Origin: Streptomyces glomeratus
GTDB taxonomy: Bacteria; Actinomycetota; Actinomycetes; Streptomycetales; Streptomycetaceae
Direction: 5' to 3'
Length of the DNA stretch: 64,000 nucleotides
Assembly (NCBI RefSeq): GCF_021462825.1
Contig: NZ_JAKEEB010000021.1
Coordinates: 1 to 64,000 of the forward strand
In this document: piece after piece, positions 43,788 to 53,073 of the stretch
Layout: the number at the start of each line of letters is the position of its first letter
Position numbering within the stretch: the stretch's first letter is position 1
Notes under the pieces: model-generated
Databases searched by the model: none
The model's input: the letters and a program-made list of their open reading frames with translations, nothing else
What the model was told of the DNA's origin: nothing
Program-made: the position numbers and the translations under genes

Positions 43788-46711
43788 GCGCCCTTCTGCT
43801 CGGTGCCGGCGGCCGGGACCAGGACCCCGATCAGCCGGACCATGGATTCGCCTTGAGTGGCCAGCTGCTCGATGAGCTGCTCGACCTCTATCGCCGTCTT
43901 CTGTACGCGTTGTTCGGCGTGGCGCCGACGGACGCCGGTCGCCTGCTCGTACGTCGACTCGCTCGCGATGCGCCAGGCCGTCAGCCGCTTCTCGTACTCG
44001 TCCAGCTGCTCGACCAGCGGTTCCTCCTGCACGGCCTGCAGCTGCGCCATGTGCGCGCGCATCGCCTGGACCGCGGCCGGGACGAGTGCCTGGAGGGCGG
44101 TGAGGTCGCCGGTGAAGGGCCTGTTGAGCATCTTCGGCTTGACTCCGGCCCGCTCCAAGACGCCGACCAGGTCGTCGTCAAAGCGGGGCGTTCCGGTGTC
44201 CAGGCCAGTCACGCAGGACCAGGCCAGCACGGTGGGGTGGCCTTTGGCGTTGGAGTACATGCCCTGCATCAGGAAGACGGGCTGGGTGACCTGCGCGGTG
44301 ATGACGGGTGCGGTGTTGCGGGCGAGGCGGACGAGGACCTTGTCGGTGAGCCACTCCACGACCGGGTGCTGGTCGGTGAGGTAGCTGACGTCCGGCCAGC
44401 CGGAGGTTTCGGTGCGTTCCTGCTTGGTGATGGCGCCCTTGTTCCGGTTGCCGCTGAGTTCGCGGGCCCGGTCCAGGCGCTGCTGGGCGAAGCCCGCATC
44501 GAAGGTGAGGCGGAGCTGTTCGAGGACGCCGCGCTCGTCGAGGTAGGACTTGGGCAGCACGAGCAGGCGGCGCTGCAGTTCCCGGTCGGGGGTGAAGACG
44601 AGCATCTCGGGGTGGTCGGGATCCCAGCGCTTGTCGATCTTCTGTTCGGGGTTGCCGTAGACCTCGGCGAGCGCCTCCTCGACGAAAGCGCGTGTGGAGG
44701 CGAACAGCTGCGGCACCCGGTAGTCCTCGGCGTCGCCGGCTGGGGTGTGCTCGGCCATAAACAGCTCGAACGGGTCGGACGTCTCATCCGGCAGCACGGT
44801 GTCGAAGGAGGCCCCCGATGCGAGGCCCTCCATGATGGCGGTCCTCTCAGCCTCCTCGTCGCGCAGGCCGAGGATAGAGGCGGCCTCGCCGAGGGTGCGG
44901 TGGACCTCGTCCTCCCGCTCCAGCAGCCGCTTGGAGACCTTGCGGTCCGCCGACGGGTCGTCGGGGTTCTCGTTCTGCAGGAGCAGAAGCAGGGCCCGGA
45001 TCTCCGGGGAGTGCTGTTGCCCGTAGCGGTCGATGCGGCCGTTGCGCTGCTCGATGGTGATCAGCGACCAGGGAAGGTCGTAGTGGATCATCTGGTGGCA
45101 CTGGCGGTGCAGGTTGACGCCCTCTGCGGCGATGTCGCCGGTGAGCAGGACCCGCAGTTCGCTGCCGGCGAGGGAGAAGTCCTTGACGATGCGCTGCTGC
45201 TCGTCGTCGGAGAGTCCGCCGTGCAGCTGGCGGACGGCGCCGGTGAGTTTGGTGCCCTGGGTGAAGCCGAGGGCGGCCGGCAGGGCGTCCTGGAGCATCC
45301 GCAGGGTGGCGCGGCGCTCCGAGAAGATCACGACGCGGGTGTCCGAGTGCGGGCCGACCCGAATGGTGTTCTTCAGCTCGTTGACCAGCTGCTGGAACTT
45401 GCTGGCCTGCTCCACCTTGACCTCGGCGGCCAGCTTCCCCAGCGTGACGAGCGCGGCCCGCTCACGGGCGCGCTCCTGAGGGTTCCTGCTGCCGTCGATG
45501 GAGTCGATCCGGTTTTGCACGGTCTCGGCGAGTGCCTCGTGGGAGGAGAGGAACGCTTTCAGTAGCGTGTACGGGAACAGCCGGGCGCCCTTGCCGGTCA
45601 CCGGGGCGGGTTGCCCGTTCTGCGGGTTGATCCACACGTTGTACAGCTCGTCGAAGACGTGCTGCTCGGCGGCCGAGGCCGTGCACTCGATGGACATCGG
45701 CTTCTTGCGGGTGGCCCATTTGTGGCCGATCTCCGCGGAGACGTCCGGGGACATCTTGTGCCGGCGGATGTAGAGGTGCTCCAGCTGCTTCTCGTCGTAG
45801 TCGCTGGTGTCGGGGATGGCGGTGGGGTCCAGCAGGCTCAGCAGCTCACCGAAGGACGCCCGGTCGCCGTTGTGCGGGGTGGCGCTGGCGAGGATGAGGG
45901 CGTCGGTTTTGGGGGCGAGGAGCTGGGCGAGGCGGTTGTTCTTGGTCCCGGTGTTGATGAGCTTGTGGGACTCGTCGATGACCACGGCGTCCCAGTTCAC
46001 CTGCATGAGGTGGCTGCGCCAGCGGTCGGAGCGGAGTGTGTCGATCGAGATGATCGCGCGCTTGTAGTAGGAGAAGGGGTTGCGGCCGGCCGGGATGCGC
46101 TGCTTGATCTGTTCGATGCCTGCGGAGTCCAGGCGCACCAGGGGGATCGCGAAGCGGGTCCACAGTTCGTGCTGGAACTGCTCCAGAATGTGCTTGGGCG
46201 TGACGACCAGGATGCGCTCGCCGCGGCCGCGGCGGATCAGCTCGGACAGCAGCAGGCCGACTTCCAGGGTCTTGCCCAAGCCGACCGCGTCGGCGATCAG
46301 CAGCCGGGGGCGCAGGCCCCGCAGTGCGGCCTTGGCGGGCTCACGCTGGTAGGTGAGGTCGTCGACGAGGTGGGTGCCGACGGTGGCGAGGCGCTGCTCG
46401 GACAGCGGCAGCGGGGTTTTGCGGATGAGTGCGTCGATGAAGAGCCGGGAGCGGCGGCACTCAGGCGAGTCGTCGACCCGCAGTTCGGTGTCTTCGGGGC
46501 GCAGTGGGGTGACCTGGTCGAGGTCGGGGTGGGCGAAGAACACCGCGCGCTGGTCACGGACCAGGGGGGAGGTGCCGCGCACATCGAGGCGGGTTCCGTC
46601 CTTGGCTGTCTCGGAGACCTCGACGATCAGCCAGTCCTCGTCCCTGGCTCTGACCTGCATGCCGGGTGCGAACTTTGCAGCGCCTGCCGCGCCCTCTACG
46701 GCGGTGGTCAC
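43784..46711 (-). CDS. drmD: SNF2-family ATPase, DrmD-like
   Basis: 975 residues: an N-terminal beta-barrel region (MQVRARDEDWLIVEVSETAKDG), then the SNF2 core with DAVGLGKTLE (141-150), VIDESHKLINTG (245-256) , LILASATPHNGD, and helicase C-domain VVIFSERRATLRML, LLTGDIAAEGVNLHRQCH and IEQRNGRIDRYGQ. Length, N-terminal barrel and pairing with a large N6 methylase match DrmD of class 1 DISARM, where it is an accessory DNA-translocating ATPase. GTG start with AAGGAG about seven bases upstream. It follows the kinase and a short Pro-rich frame and overlaps the methylase start by four bases. Confidence 0.85.
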   Translation of the reverse strand: MTTAVEGAAGAAKFAPGMQVRARDEDWLIVEVSETAKDGTRLDVRGTSPLVRDQRAVFFAHPDLDQVTPLRPEDTELRVDDSPECRRSRLFIDALIRKTPLPLSEQRLATVGTHLVDDLTYQREPAKAALRGLRPRLLIADAVGLGKTLEVGLLLSELIRRGRGERILVVTPKHILEQFQHELWTRFAIPLVRLDSAGIEQIKQRIPAGRNPFSYYKRAIISIDTLRSDRWRSHLMQVNWDAVVIDESHKLINTGTKNNRLAQLLAPKTDALILASATPHNGDRASFGELLSLLDPTAIPDTSDYDEKQLEHLYIRRHKMSPDVSAEIGHKWATRKKPMSIECTASAAEQHVFDELYNVWINPQNGQPAPVTGKGARLFPYTLLKAFLSSHEALAETVQNRIDSIDGSRNPQERARERAALVTLGKLAAEVKVEQASKFQQLVNELKNTIRVGPHSDTRVVIFSERRATLRMLQDALPAALGFTQGTKLTGAVRQLHGGLSDDEQQRIVKDFSLAGSELRVLLTGDIAAEGVNLHRQCHQMIHYDLPWSLITIEQRNGRIDRYGQQHSPEIRALLLLLQNENPDDPSADRKVSKRLLEREDEVHRTLGEAASILGLRDEEAERTAIMEGLASGASFDTVLPDETSDPFELFMAEHTPAGDAEDYRVPQLFASTRAFVEEALAEVYGNPEQKIDKRWDPDHPEMLVFTPDRELQRRLLVLPKSYLDERGVLEQLRLTFDAGFAQQRLDRARELSGNRNKGAITKQERTETSGWPDVSYLTDQHPVVEWLTDKVLVRLARNTAPVITAQVTQPVFLMQGMYSNAKGHPTVLAWSCVTGLDTGTPRFDDDLVGVLERAGVKPKMLNRPFTGDLTALQALVPAAVQAMRAHMAQLQAVQEEPLVEQLDEYEKRLTAWRIASESTYEQATGVRRRHAEQRVQKTAIEVEQLIEQLATQGESMVRLIGVLVPAAGTEQKGA

Positions 46712-46744
46712 CGGCGATCTCCTTGATGTTGCGGGGTTCGATGG

Positions 46745-46837
46745 TCAGCGTGGCCGTTTCGGCTTGCGTGGCTGTCGCGGCGTGGGAGGTTTTGGCGGTT
46801 TGGGTGGCCTGGGCCGTTTGATTGCGGATGCCTTCAC
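46745..46837 (-). CDS. Possible 30-residue Pro/Arg-rich peptide
   Basis: A GTG at 46837 lies eight bases after a perfect GGAGG that overlaps the kinase's last codons. The frame runs 30 codons: VKASAIKRPRPPKPPKPP then TPRQPRKPKRPR. It ends 33 bases before the start of the SNF2 gene, so ribosomes could pass from kinase through it to SNF2. Poly-Pro stretches stall ribosomes. It may be a leader peptide or only a spacer with fortuitous coding; the strong ribosome site is the main argument. Confidence 0.4.
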   Translation of the reverse strand: MKASAIKRPRPPKPPKPPTPRQPRKPKRPR

Positions 46838-46841
46838 TCGC

Positions 46842-47954
46842 TCAGCCTCCGTAGTCACCACGTCGCTTGTTAATCCGGCCCCGCCAGCGTTCGCTCCAGG
46901 GGTCGTCCTGCTGCGGCGGTATCGGAGGATCCGCCGCAGGTGTCTGTGCCAGAGGCCGGCGTTCCGGCTTTCTGGGTGCGGATGGCGCGGGCATCGACGG
47001 GGTGGCGGGTGGCGGATCCAGCGGGGCCGCCTGCCGCTCCAGGACGCCGGTGAGGAACGCTTTCGGCAGCGGTGGGTAGGCCTGGCTGCCCGTGGGCATG
47101 CCCTCTTCCAGCAGCCGCTCCATCGCCTCCTCGAGGACGTCGTGGGCGGTCGGCCGGTCCTCGGCCTCGTAGGCCAAGGTGTGGGCGACCAGGTCATACA
47201 GGCGTCCTCGCGGCATCCCGGTGAGGTCTGGGGCGACGTCCAGGGTCCGCTGGGCGACCACCTGGGCGTGGAAGGGGGGATGTCCGGTCATCGCGTGGAC
47301 CAGGGTCGCCCCGAGGCTGTAGACGTCGGCGGCCTCGCTGGCCTTGCGTGAGTCTTTTGCCTGTTCGGGGGCCATGTAGGCGAGCGTGCCGAGGGCTGCG
47401 TCGGCGGTGGTCAGTCCGGTTGCGCCTCCGACGTGCGAGATACCGAAGTCGATGACCCGCACTCCGTGGCCCGCGACCAGCACGTTGCCGGGCTTGAGGT
47501 CGCGATGCAGCAGCCGGACGGAGTGGATGTGCATCAGGGCGTCGGCGAGGCCCGCCGCGAGCCACCACGCTCCCAGCTCGCTGACCGTTCCGTGCTCCTC
47601 GATCAGGCTGAGCAGCGAGGGGGCGTGAACGTACTCGGTGGCGATCCAGGGCTGCTCCGCTTTCCAGTCGGCATCGACCAGGGCTGCGGTGTGAAAGCCG
47701 CCGACGCGGCGGATCGCCTCGAGTTCCTGGGCGAAGCGGGTGCGGAAATACGGGTCGTCGGCGAGCCCGGCCTTGATGACCTTCACGGCGACGGGACGCG
47801 TCGAACGGTAACCGAGGTAGACGACCCCCATCGCCCCCTGGCCGAGCCTGCCGGTCAGTCGGAAGCCGGCGATGCTGCGTGGATCGGCTTCCCTGAGCGG
47901 TTCCAGCACTTTCAGCCCCGTCCCCCGGCGTCTGCGGCTCTGCAGCCCTGCCAT
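46842..47954 (-). CDS. Serine/threonine protein kinase
   Basis: Hanks-type kinase domain of about 265 residues: Gly-loop LGQGAMGVVYLG, VAVKVIKAG with the catalytic Lys, HRDLKPGNVLV, DFGISHVGG, GTLAYMAPEQ, DVYSLGATLVHAMTG and a C-terminal Arg. A Pro-rich tail (PPPATPSMPAPSAPRKPERR) of about 90 residues follows; there is no membrane helix or sensor, so it is cytosolic. ATG at 47954 lies five bases behind a TATGCA -10 and would be leaderless; GTG at 47909 (355 aa) is the alternative, matching where Streptomyces kinases usually begin. It stands between the two modules and could trigger or restrain the DISARM-like set, as PglW-type kinases do in Pgl systems. Confidence 0.9.
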   Translation of the reverse strand: MAGLQSRRRRGTGLKVLEPLREADPRSIAGFRLTGRLGQGAMGVVYLGYRSTRPVAVKVIKAGLADDPYFRTRFAQELEAIRRVGGFHTAALVDADWKAEQPWIATEYVHAPSLLSLIEEHGTVSELGAWWLAAGLADALMHIHSVRLLHRDLKPGNVLVAGHGVRVIDFGISHVGGATGLTTADAALGTLAYMAPEQAKDSRKASEAADVYSLGATLVHAMTGHPPFHAQVVAQRTLDVAPDLTGMPRGRLYDLVAHTLAYEAEDRPTAHDVLEEAMERLLEEGMPTGSQAYPPLPKAFLTGVLERQAAPLDPPPATPSMPAPSAPRKPERRPLAQTPAADPPIPPQQDDPWSERWRGRINKRRGDYGG

Positions 47955-47959
47955 CTGCG

Positions 47960-47989
47960 TGCATAGTGAATCGATGGCGAGGGTACCAA
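47960..47989 (-). promoter_or_regulatory. Putative leaderless promoter of kinase operon
   Basis: On the minus strand TTGGTA (47984-47989) and TATGCA (47960-47965) are 18 bases apart, and ATG 47954 begins five bases after the -10, as in leaderless Streptomyces transcripts. It lies in the only gap of about 250 bases between the two defense modules. Confidence 0.4.
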
Positions 47990-48201
47990 CAGTTTCAAGC
48001 CGTTCTCCCCGCCTCCCCCCAACTCTGCACGCACATTCTTCACATCGACAGGGTCGGGCAACCAGGTGTCGGTGGTGGCACAGCGTCGACACGACAGACA
48101 CCCCCCTCACGACGACCCGCTCGCGCACCGCTCCCCTCCCTCTACTGCCGCCGTTGAGCCCTGTGCCGCAAGAAAAACCGCTGCGAATCCGCCTGCCGTT
48201 G

Positions 48202-50138
48202 TCAGCCCGGAGGGGCCGCTTCGGGCGGTAGCAGGACCCCGCTGGTGAGGGACTGGGTGAGCAAGCCGTCGGCTTCCTCGGTCAGCTCCACGACCTCGCG
48301 TGCCAGGGCCCGCAGCGTGTGCAGGTGACGGAACGCCAGGCCGTACCTGCGTTGCTCGTCAAGCGGCAGCAGGGGGACCCGCAGGCGCCGAGGGTCGATA
48401 TGCAGCGACGTGGAGCCGGTGGTGGCGCTGTTGACGTTGTCCTCGGCCGACAGGAAGCCCGCGAGGAACCAGGGATCGAGGCGTTCGGGATCGGGCCGGA
48501 TCAGGTGGATGTGCAGGCCGAGTAGGCATCCCGCGTGCTCGTCGTCGGCGACGCGGGCGGGGCCGCCTTGGGGGGCGCGGATGCCCGGGATCAGAACGTC
48601 TCCCGCCTCGATCGGTCGCCAGATCGCGTCCGGTGAGGGTGCTCAGGCCCGCCTGCCCCGGTGGGAGGGGGGTGTCTTGGGAGCCGCGTGCTGCGGGCAC
48701 GGCGCGGTGCACGGTCAGTGCGCCGCCCCGTGCGAGGTCGGAGACCGTCACCGTGCGCCAGGAACGGGATTCCTCATCGGCCGTCGTCCACGCGGTGTGA
48801 GCGCCGGCTTCGGCCAGGGCGAGGGCGCTCTCCTTCAAGCGGTCCTCGAGATGACGTGCGTTCTTGGCCACCGCAGCTGGGTCGGCGCTGGGCGGGGTGA
48901 CCCGGACCTGGCGGGTGGGGGTGATGTCGACGAGGTCGTCGAGGAGTTCGACGACGGGCACGGCGCACGCCGTGCCGGGCTGGTCGGTGAAGTGCGCCGG
49001 GCCCGCGTCGAACGCCTGCCAGTGATCCAGCACAGCCGTGCTCAGCGCGGACCAGTCCAGTGGAGCCCTTCCGCCCCGCGACCGGGTGGCGAGGTTCGCG
49101 GAGCCGTGCAGGGTGGATGGGTCGTGCGGACGCGGCTCGGCAGTGGCGTCGATGAACAGGACGGTCTGCCGGTCACCGCCGCCCGGCTGGGGGCGCTGCA
49201 GGATCCACAGGTGCAGTCCGATGTGCAACGGTGTCGCCGCTCCCGGCGGCAGCGAGACGACGGCGCGCAGTGCGCCACTGCGCAGCAGCTCGGCGCGCAC
49301 GCGGCGGCCGGAGGCGCGGGAGGCGGTGGCGGGCGGCAGCAGCATCACCGCGAAGGCCGCCGGGGTCAGATGGGACAAGGCGTGCTGGGCCCAGGCGAGT
49401 TCGGATTCCGCACGGGGCGGCAGGCCGTAGGCCCAGCGTGGGTCGTAGGCGAGTTCGTCGTGGCCCCAGTCGCGGTCCGCATACGGCGGGTTGCACAGCA
49501 CCGCGTCCGCGGTCAGGTCCGCGAAGGCGTCCGCGCGCAGGGTGTCGCCGACCCGTACCGCGACGTGTGCTTCGGGAGCGGCAAGGCGCAACCGTACGGC
49601 GGTGCGTTGGGCCTGGACCGGCAGCAAGTCTTGGGCGAACAGGCCGGTGGCGCCGTGCCGGGCGGCTGCGGCGAGCAAGCTGCCGCTGCCGCACGCGGGA
49701 TCCAACACCCGGGCGGGGTAGGGGCGTCGGGGTGCGGGGTGAGCAAGCGGGCCATCAGGTCGGCCAGTTGCTCGGGGGGTTTGGTAGGCGCCGCTGGCGG
49801 CGCTGTCCTCCAGTTCCCGCTCGGCCAGGACGTCGAGCGCCGCCTGTCCGCTTTCGTCGCGCACGCAGTGCAGCAGCGCGCGGAGCACGGGAGCGTCGGC
49901 CGGGGTGTAGGTGACCGTGTCCGCGCCCGGAACGGTGTCGGCGAGTTCGGCCACCGCGTCGTGGCATCGGGCGGCCAGTTCGCCGTCGGACAGTTCGCTC
50001 AGTGCGGTCAGTGCTTCCCGGTCGTGTTGGGCGCCGGCGAGGACGAGGGGCAGCAGCCAGGCGGGGGAGCCGCCGCCGGTGTGCAGGCGCAGTGCGGCGC
50101 GCTCAGGTCGATCGACCGAGCCGCCGAGGCCAGAGGCT
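48202..50138 (-). pseudogene. N6-adenine DNA methylase with three apparent frameshifts
   Basis: Class I methylase of HsdM/N6_Mtase type: RVLDPACGSGSLLAAAARHG (motif I) and ADAVLCNPPYADRDWG (motif IV). Coding similarity starts right after the Hsp70 stop, yet the first usable start codon in frame is GTG 49954, about 60 codons in. The conserved QTP-PEQLADLMARLLTPHPDAP stretch before motif I is in another frame: a G-run at 49774-49779 (six where five fits) and one at 49721-49724 (four where five fits) compensate each other. A third shift near 48615-48625 moves the C-terminus (WRPIEAGDVLIPGIRAPQGG onwards) to the frame ending at 48202. Homopolymer sequencing errors could explain at least two of them; otherwise it is dead. 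Confidence 0.75.
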
Positions 50139-50140
50139 GG

Positions 50141-51901
50141 TCAGAGTCCCCCCGTCACGACTCCCTGCGGCTCGCCGTTGACCGTTACCGCGGGGTCGGC
50201 CTCCACTACGCGCACGGACATGTCGATCGGTGCGGGGCGGGCGTTGGCTGTTTCGGCTGCCGAGAGGTGCTGGACATTGGAGGAGCCGTCGGCAAAGGGT
50301 CGGATGGTATGGGCCAAGAGGCGAGTCAGTTCGTCCTCGAGACCGTGCTGCAGCGGGGTGCCGTCGGGGCCGAAGGAGTCGATCTCGCGCTCGGCGAGCA
50401 GCTTGCCGGTGGCCGCATGGGTGGCGGTGAAGCGCAGGATGCCGCTCTCGTTGTAGCGGAACTTGATCTCGATCTTGTTTCGGCGGATGTCCTGCTCCCG
50501 GGTCGGAAGAGGCACCTCAATGGTGGCCAGAGGGAAGGCTCTGTCGCTGTCGGCCGAGCAGCCGACCTCGCCCTCGAGCACCGTCGCACGCGCGAAGGAA
50601 GCGCCCGGCGTGTCCGGGTAGAAGGTGGCCGAACCCTCTGCGGGGAGCGTGGCATTGCGCCGGATAATGGCGCGGAAACCCGTCTGTTCGCCCGCGCTCA
50701 CAGCCGTGCCCAGGTCGTAGCTGGTGACCAGGGAAAAATCGCTGTCGTCTCCGAGCTCGCCGTCGAGGGAGGCCGCGTAGATGGCCGCGCCTCGGGCGAC
50801 GGCCGTCATGGGTCGGCACAGGCCGCTGTCGACGATGCGGTCGTGGCCGAGCAGCTCGCCCAGGGCGTGACGCACCTGGGGTATCTGCGAGGTTCCGCCG
50901 ATCATCAAAACCGAGTCGATGTCGTCCGGGGTGATGGCCAGGTCTTCCAGCGCCTGCTGGACCGGTTCCAGGGCGCGGGTGATGAGCGGGGTGATCGCGT
51001 CGGTGTACTCGGCCGCGGTGATCTTGACCTCGCGCTTGGAGATCGAGGAGGCGAGTCCGACGGGGAGGTCGAAAAAGAGCGCGCCGTCCATCGGCACGGA
51101 GGACAGGGCAATCTTCGTCAGCTCGACCGACCGGCGCCACCGGCGTCGCTCGGCCTTGGTGAGGCGATCCGCGGTCAGGCCGATCTTCTGCTGGATCCGC
51201 GTGGCCAGGGCGTTGTCGAACTCCAGACCGCCAAGGGCGGTGATACCGCGGGAGGTCTGCTCCTCGAAGAGGCCGTCGTCGTATTCAAGGACGGTGACGT
51301 CGATGGTTCCGCCGCCCCAGTCGAAGACGAGGAAGCGGCCGGGGATCGGAACGTCGTGGGCGTAGGAGATCGCCGCTGCCGTGGGCTCGTTGAGTAGTGC
51401 CCTAACCTTCACACCGCCGAGCGCTGCCGCGGCACGGGTGCGGTAGCGGGCGCCGCCTGTCGCGTTGGCGGGGACGGTGACGACCGCGTCGGAGAGGTCG
51501 AGCAGCTGGGCGGAGACGCCTTCCTTCATGCGGCTGAAGAGAGAGGCGGCCGCGACCGTGCTGTGGAATTTTTCCGAGCCGACCCAGACGTGGTGTTCCT
51601 CGAGCTGGGCTGCGACCTCGATGCCGTCGATATCACCGTCCTTCTCGGCGCTGGAGCGCGTGCCGAGCATGCGCTTCACGGCGTCGAGTGGCTCGCTGGT
51701 GCCGGTCTTCGCCTCCCAGCCGAAGCAGAGGGTTCGCTGCAGGTCGCGGACGGACAGCACGGAGGGGAAGAGCTGCTCGAACTCCGGCTGACGCCACTGG
51801 GATGGGACGTTGTCACTGTCGATCGGCAGCACCTCGGTGGTGTGCCCGTTCCAGCGAGCAACAACCGAGTTACTCGTTCCGAAGTCGATACCAAAACTCA
51901 T
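50141..51901 (-). CDS. Hsp70/DnaK-like ATPase
   Basis: The actin-fold ATPase is complete: phosphate 1 motif GIDFGTSNSVVARW (4-17), NEPTAAAISYAHD, phosphate 2 VFDWGGGTIDVTVLEYDD near residue 203, and adenosine motif VLMIGGTSQIPQVRHALGE near 340. Residues 395-500 look like a short substrate-binding beta domain (RAIIRRNATLPAEGSATFYP; IEIKFRYNESGILRFTATHA), followed by a brief tail, so it is somewhat shorter (586 aa) than DnaK. ATG overlaps the GrpE-like stop (ATGA). In this operon it probably remodels or licenses a helicase complex; a housekeeping role is unlikely since Streptomyces DnaK lies elsewhere. Confidence 0.92.
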   Translation of the reverse strand: MSFGIDFGTSNSVVARWNGHTTEVLPIDSDNVPSQWRQPEFEQLFPSVLSVRDLQRTLCFGWEAKTGTSEPLDAVKRMLGTRSSAEKDGDIDGIEVAAQLEEHHVWVGSEKFHSTVAAASLFSRMKEGVSAQLLDLSDAVVTVPANATGGARYRTRAAAALGGVKVRALLNEPTAAAISYAHDVPIPGRFLVFDWGGGTIDVTVLEYDDGLFEEQTSRGITALGGLEFDNALATRIQQKIGLTADRLTKAERRRWRRSVELTKIALSSVPMDGALFFDLPVGLASSISKREVKITAAEYTDAITPLITRALEPVQQALEDLAITPDDIDSVLMIGGTSQIPQVRHALGELLGHDRIVDSGLCRPMTAVARGAAIYAASLDGELGDDSDFSLVTSYDLGTAVSAGEQTGFRAIIRRNATLPAEGSATFYPDTPGASFARATVLEGEVGCSADSDRAFPLATIEVPLPTREQDIRRNKIEIKFRYNESGILRFTATHAATGKLLAEREIDSFGPDGTPLQHGLEDELTRLLAHTIRPFADGSSNVQHLSAAETANARPAPIDMSVRVVEADPAVTVNGEPQGVVTGGL

Positions 51902-53073
51902 CGTTTGCCTCTCTGGTTCATCTGCTTGCTAGCCGCAGCGCGCAACGACTGCCGATAACTCGTCTTCTTCTGCGCACGGCCACCTGTCGTCATATCCTGC
52001 GAACCAGTTGGAGACGAGGAATCGCCACGCGATCCCTCCTCGGGAACTTGCCGATCCCTACTTTCCTTAGAGCGAGGGGACATGGTGCCCTGCTCTGACT
52101 CCTTACCCCTAGGCCGCGATCGAGACGGATCCACTGATTTCTTCATTTCAGAGTGAAAACTCGCGCTGCTGGTTTCCGCAACCTGCCTGTCCTCAACATT
52201 CCCGTCACCGGCCTCGCCTCGGTCACGTATAGCGATCTCCCGGACTGGCAAATCGCTGGACTCCTGTTGAACACCGGGCGCCTGACCTCGATGAACCTTC
52301 TTCTTGTGCGGAGAACCACCAGGCCCCCCATTGAGGTCCTTCTTCTGCTTGTCACCCGTCTCCGTATGCGTGGCCCTGCGCTTCTGCCCCGGCTTCATCT
52401 TTTCCGCTACAGGTACCGGCACCGAGTTCTTGGGAACGGCTCTGAGCCACCCACGCTCGACAAGCTTCCCGGATTCCCTGTCGACATAAGCAGGCGCTGC
52501 AACTTCATATGCAACCGGTCCACTGCTCATCGCCCCCGGCGGATCTTCCACCACATTGAACTGTGAATGATCATCAGCCTTCCCGACAATCTCCAGGCCG
52601 GCCCGCGACAACTCATGGTCGATCCGCGCCAATACGACCCTCAGGCTCTTGGACTCCAGAGTCTGACGATGAATAGCTGCCAACTGGGCCAAGTGCATTT
52701 GGCGGGTCCTCATTCCCTCCATCACACCACTGCGTACAGAATCGGAAATTTGAGGAAGGACACGCCTCATCAACTCAGCCCGGATGGCACCGACAGGATC
52801 ACCCTCTGCCTCCTTTCCTTCCAGAAGGGCACCCAAGGTCTCAGCTACGCGCTCCAGTTCCTCTTCCACTGCAGGCAGGAGTTTTTCGTTGATGGACTTG
52901 AGGATCGCCGGCGCATCCAGGGCTCCCGCGGCAATCTTAGGGATATCACTAGCGGTAAACTTCCATGGCTGCATATCAGCTGTTTTGGGTTCGTCGTTGC
53001 CGGAATACTGTTCCCGCCCTGCAAAAGATGCTCGCTTCTTCCGGGCTTCGCGCGCCCTACGACCGCTAGTCAC
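51898..53073 (-). CDS. GrpE-like protein with long disordered tail
   Basis: Residues 50-160 are a helical/coiled region (ILKSINEKLLPAVEEELERVAETL; RQTLESKSLRVVLARIDHE). They lead to a small beta-like segment, SRAGLEIVGKADDHSQFNVV, then AYEVAAPAYVDRESGKLVERGWLRAV, matching the GrpE plan of long helix, 'GVE-x-I...FDP...A' and final beta domain ending V-RPA-V. This is the expected nucleotide-exchange partner of the Hsp70 encoded next. The last 180 residues are Lys/Arg/Ser/Gln-rich and disordered. By eye its G+C is lower than that of its neighbours. GTG at 53073 overlaps the upstream stop. The GrpE assignment rests on a weak pattern plus position. Confidence 0.6.
   Translation of the reverse strand: MTSGRRAREARKKRASFAGREQYSGNDEPKTADMQPWKFTASDIPKIAAGALDAPAILKSINEKLLPAVEEELERVAETLGALLEGKEAEGDPVGAIRAELMRRVLPQISDSVRSGVMEGMRTRQMHLAQLAAIHRQTLESKSLRVVLARIDHELSRAGLEIVGKADDHSQFNVVEDPPGAMSSGPVAYEVAAPAYVDRESGKLVERGWLRAVPKNSVPVPVAEKMKPGQKRRATHTETGDKQKKDLNGGPGGSPHKKKVHRGQAPGVQQESSDLPVREIAIRDRGEAGDGNVEDRQVAETSSASFHSEMKKSVDPSRSRPRGKESEQGTMSPRSKESRDRQVPEEGSRGDSSSPTGSQDMTTGGRAQKKTSYRQSLRAAASKQMNQRGKR

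Noticed and set aside
26573..48000. A complete textbook DISARM or Pgl/BREX system
   Set aside because: No DrmC, PglZ or BrxL-like protein is visible and the kinase lacks the extra domains of PglW, so only resemblance is claimed.
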